7,148 nucleotides of DNA from Acidobacteriota bacterium. GTDB taxonomy: Bacteria; Acidobacteriota; Vicinamibacteria; Vicinamibacterales; 2-12-FULL-66-21. This document shows positions 5,718 to 7,148 of this stretch, piece after piece. The position numbers were made by a program, and so were the translations under genes. The notes under the pieces are model-generated. The model made no database searches. It was not told the origin of the DNA and saw only the letters and a list, made by a program, of their open reading frames with translations. The stretch is from NCBI GenBank assembly GCA_020200195.1, contig JAIVJE010000380.1, forward strand, positions 6,702-13,849, read 5' to 3'. Position 1 is the stretch's first letter; each line of letters begins with the position of its first letter.

Positions 5718-5976
5718 GCCGCGGATAGCCGACCTGTTGCCGCCGCTTCGCCGCGATACTGGCGTGGTGGTGGTGTCGGGGGCGCCCGACGCGCCGTTCT
5801 CGCAACAGGGACGGCTGCAGCCAGGCGACGTGATCTACGCCTTGAACGGCCGGCGCGTCGACAGCGTGGAGCAGATCAAGGCGGCGGCCGACGCGCTGAA
5901 GCCGAACACGGCGACGCTGCTCCAGATCGAGCGGCGCGGGACGCTGATGTATCTCGCATTCCGACTCGAACGGTGA
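5704..5976 (+). pseudogene. C-terminal PDZ domain remnant of an S1C (HtrA/DegP-type) serine protease
   Basis: Reading from about 5704 to the TGA at 5974-5976 gives VADLTPRIADLLPPLRRDTG, then VVVVSGAPDAPFSQQGRLQPGDVIYALNG, RRVDSVEQIKAAADALKP and a final strand LLQIERRGTLMYLAFRLE. This is a complete C-terminal PDZ domain as found at the end of periplasmic S1C proteases, where it recognises exposed C-termini of substrates. The protease domain (His/Asp/Ser triad) and the first PDZ are missing. Upstream in the same frame the translation runs antisense through the GAF gene and is not protein-like, although it stays open to 5224. I therefore treat only the PDZ part as real and the gene as 5'-truncated, with no plausible start or ribosome-binding site. 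It converges on moaA with a 20-base gap. Confidence 0.7.
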
Positions 5977-5996
5977 ACCTGACGAACCCTTCGAAC

Positions 5997-7016
5997 CTAA
6001 CCCCCCCTTGTGTGCATTTCCAGGTGGGCGTCCTTCTTGAGCGCGGCGAGGGGAATCAGCGGCAGTCGCCGCTCCGACGCGAGACGTTCCTCGGCCCCGC
6101 GGTCGGCACGCAGCGACCACATCGTTCGTATCAGCTGCACGAGTTCCTCCTGCGTGGCGCCCGCGCGGAGGGGCCTCCTGAAATCCGTACCGGCCTTCGC
6201 GTACAAGCACATGAGCCACATGCCGTCGGCTGTCAACCGGCTGCGGTCGCACGACGCGCAGAACGGCTCGGTTGTGGACGATATGATTCCGAACACCGTG
6301 CCGTCGGGGAGGGCGTAGCGATCCGCCGGCGCCGACGTCTCCTCGGCGACCGGAACAACAGGTCCGAACCGTGACTCCAGCGCGCGCAGCATCTCTCTCC
6401 GGGAGACGACCGCCTCAGGCGTCCAGCGCGTCGCGCCACCCACGTCCATGTACTCGATGAAGCGCACTTCCGCCCCAACGTGCCTGCCGTATTCGAGCAG
6501 GTCGACCAGCTCCCCGTCGTTCACGCCCCGGATGACGACCGAATCGATCTTCAGCGACCGAAAGCCAACCGATGCCGCGGCGTCGATGCCGGCCATGACG
6601 GCGCGATGCTCGTCGAACCGCGTCAGCGTCGCGAAGCGATGAGGATCCAGGGTGTCGAGGCTCACAGTAATGCGGTGCAGGCCCGCAAGTTTGAGCGCGT
6701 GGGCGTGCTGCATCAGCAGGACGCCGTTGGTCGTCAGCGCCAGATCGTGGATCGCGGACCGTGCCGCGAGTGCCTCGACCAACCGCGGAAGGTCGCGGCG
6801 CAGCAGCGGCTCTCCACCGGTGAGACGCACGCGATCGACGCCGGTCTCCGTAAACGCATCCACAATCCGGCCGATTTCCTCGAAGGAGAGCACGTTGTCG
6901 CGGGGAAGCCAGACGTAGTCCGTTTCGGGCATGCAGTACTGGCAGCGCAGGTTACAGCGGTCCGTCACCGAAACACGGAGACTCCGCAGCGGCCGTTCGA
7001 ATCGATCCAGAATCAT
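5997..7016 (-). CDS. moaA: GTP 3',8-cyclase MoaA (molybdenum cofactor biosynthesis)
   Basis: Radical SAM enzyme of 339 residues, normal length for the family. It converts GTP to (8S)-3',8-cyclo-7,8-dihydroguanosine 5'-triphosphate, the first step of molybdopterin synthesis, in the cytoplasm with MoaC. The N-terminal radical-SAM cluster motif is C21-x3-C25-x2-C28 in TDRCNLRCQYCMPE. TGGEP (66-70) and the TTNG block (95-98) follow. The second, C-terminal 4Fe-4S cluster ligands are C253, C256 and C270 in FCASCDRSRLTADGMWLMC. The protein ends in the conserved GG needed by MoaA, encoded within a G7 run (6001-6007). The ATG at 7016 opens with the typical DRFERPLRSLRVSVTDRC. No clear Shine-Dalgarno is seen. 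No other moa, mob or moe genes are in the window. It is divergent from a secreted-protein gene, with 57 bases between the starts. Confidence 0.97.
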   Translation of the reverse strand: MILDRFERPLRSLRVSVTDRCNLRCQYCMPETDYVWLPRDNVLSFEEIGRIVDAFTETGVDRVRLTGGEPLLRRDLPRLVEALAARSAIHDLALTTNGVLLMQHAHALKLAGLHRITVSLDTLDPHRFATLTRFDEHRAVMAGIDAAASVGFRSLKIDSVVIRGVNDGELVDLLEYGRHVGAEVRFIEYMDVGGATRWTPEAVVSRREMLRALESRFGPVVPVAEETSAPADRYALPDGTVFGIISSTTEPFCASCDRSRLTADGMWLMCLYAKAGTDFRRPLRAGATQEELVQLIRTMWSLRADRGAEERLASERRLPLIPLAALKKDAHLEMHTRGG

Positions 7017-7073
7017 GGGGACGACTTATTATGGCCCAATCGGCCGCCCCTCTCGCTCTGGAGGCTCACGCGC

Positions 7074-7148
7074 ATGCGTAGCTCGACCTGTTCCCTGTTT
7101 CTGGCGGCGGCGCTCGTCGCGGCGCCCATGGCACAGGATCGCTCGAAG
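7074..7148 (+). CDS. 5' end of a secreted-protein gene (signal peptide), cut by window edge
   Basis: The ATG at 7074 opens a frame that runs off the window after 25 codons. It has the layout of a Sec signal peptide: M-R-S-S-T-C, then a hydrophobic core LFLAAALVAAP, then M-A-Q-D, with a likely signal peptidase I cut after an Ala-x-Ala-like site near residues 17-21. A GGAG at 7060-7063 lies ten bases before the start. The mature protein is unseen, so function cannot be assigned. It diverges from moaA, and the 57-base intergenic region must hold both promoters. Confidence 0.55.
   Translation, partial: MRSSTCSLFLAAALVAAPMAQDRSK

Noticed and set aside
5977..5996. Bidirectional terminator between the PDZ remnant and moaA
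   Set aside because: Only 20 bases with a short TTCGAA palindrome. No stable stem or T run.
5089..6252. Long minus-strand open frame (387 codons) across the GAF and PDZ region
   Set aside because: Arg/Gly/Ala-rich, no recognisable motif, and antisense or out of frame to the clear GAF, PDZ and moaA coding sequences. A high-GC shadow frame.
7029..7034. CATAAT as a -10 box for moaA
   Set aside because: Positioned plausibly 13 bases before the ATG but with no matching -35 sequence 16-18 bases upstream. Too weak to call.
1..7148. CRISPR arrays, tRNA or rRNA genes, attachment sites
   Set aside because: No regularly spaced repeats, cloverleaf-like sequence or rRNA-like segments were seen.

Overview
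The window is GC-rich bacterial DNA. Its housekeeping part (moaA, and the genes in the right-hand 2 kb) is visibly richer in GC than the HEPN-like gene and the methyltransferase remnant on the left. The conserved small-protein type next to the left transposase, the GAF and PDZ protein types, and the palindromic GTCCGGCTTTAGCCGGAC repeat are compatible with an acidobacterial (Vicinamibacteria-like) genome. This is an impression from recognised families, not a placement.

Layout. Positions 2-945 (+) hold an ISXO2-like/IS1595-family transposase, open to the left window edge and broken by a one-base frameshift just before its catalytic Glu. Convergent to it on the minus strand is a small basic conserved protein (988-1137), preceded by a gene for a HEPN-like protein (1161 to about 2009) with an intact R-x4-H motif. 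Upstream of that, still on the minus strand, is a beta-class DNA adenine/cytosine methyltransferase pseudogene (4848 down to 2173). It carries a one-base deletion near 4751, an IS3-family insertion at 2668-4027, a Trp-to-TGA nonsense change at 2281-2283 and a lost C-terminus. Removing the insertion and one copy of an apparent GGG target duplication joins the two methyltransferase halves exactly in frame. A 26-residue single-pass membrane peptide gene (4865-4945) lies just upstream of the methyltransferase, behind a plausible promoter.

To the right of a cluster of GTCCGGC-type palindromes (4997-5054) are two genes that point away from each other, and both seem to lack their 5' parts. One is a GAF-domain protein on the minus strand (5067-5717); the other is the C-terminal PDZ domain of an S1C/HtrA-type protease on the plus strand (about 5704-5976). 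They meet within a few bases at about 5704-5717. An intact moaA (5997-7016, minus) follows. Divergent from it, at the right edge, is the start of a secreted-protein gene (7074 onward).

Functionally, the left two thirds look like a decayed accessory or defence-type neighbourhood (DNA methyltransferase, HEPN-like protein and small basic protein, hit by two insertion elements) next to core metabolism (molybdenum cofactor synthesis). I see no intact novel system. The methyltransferase/HEPN-like pair is the most system-like arrangement in the window, and its modification arm is clearly inactivated in this copy.
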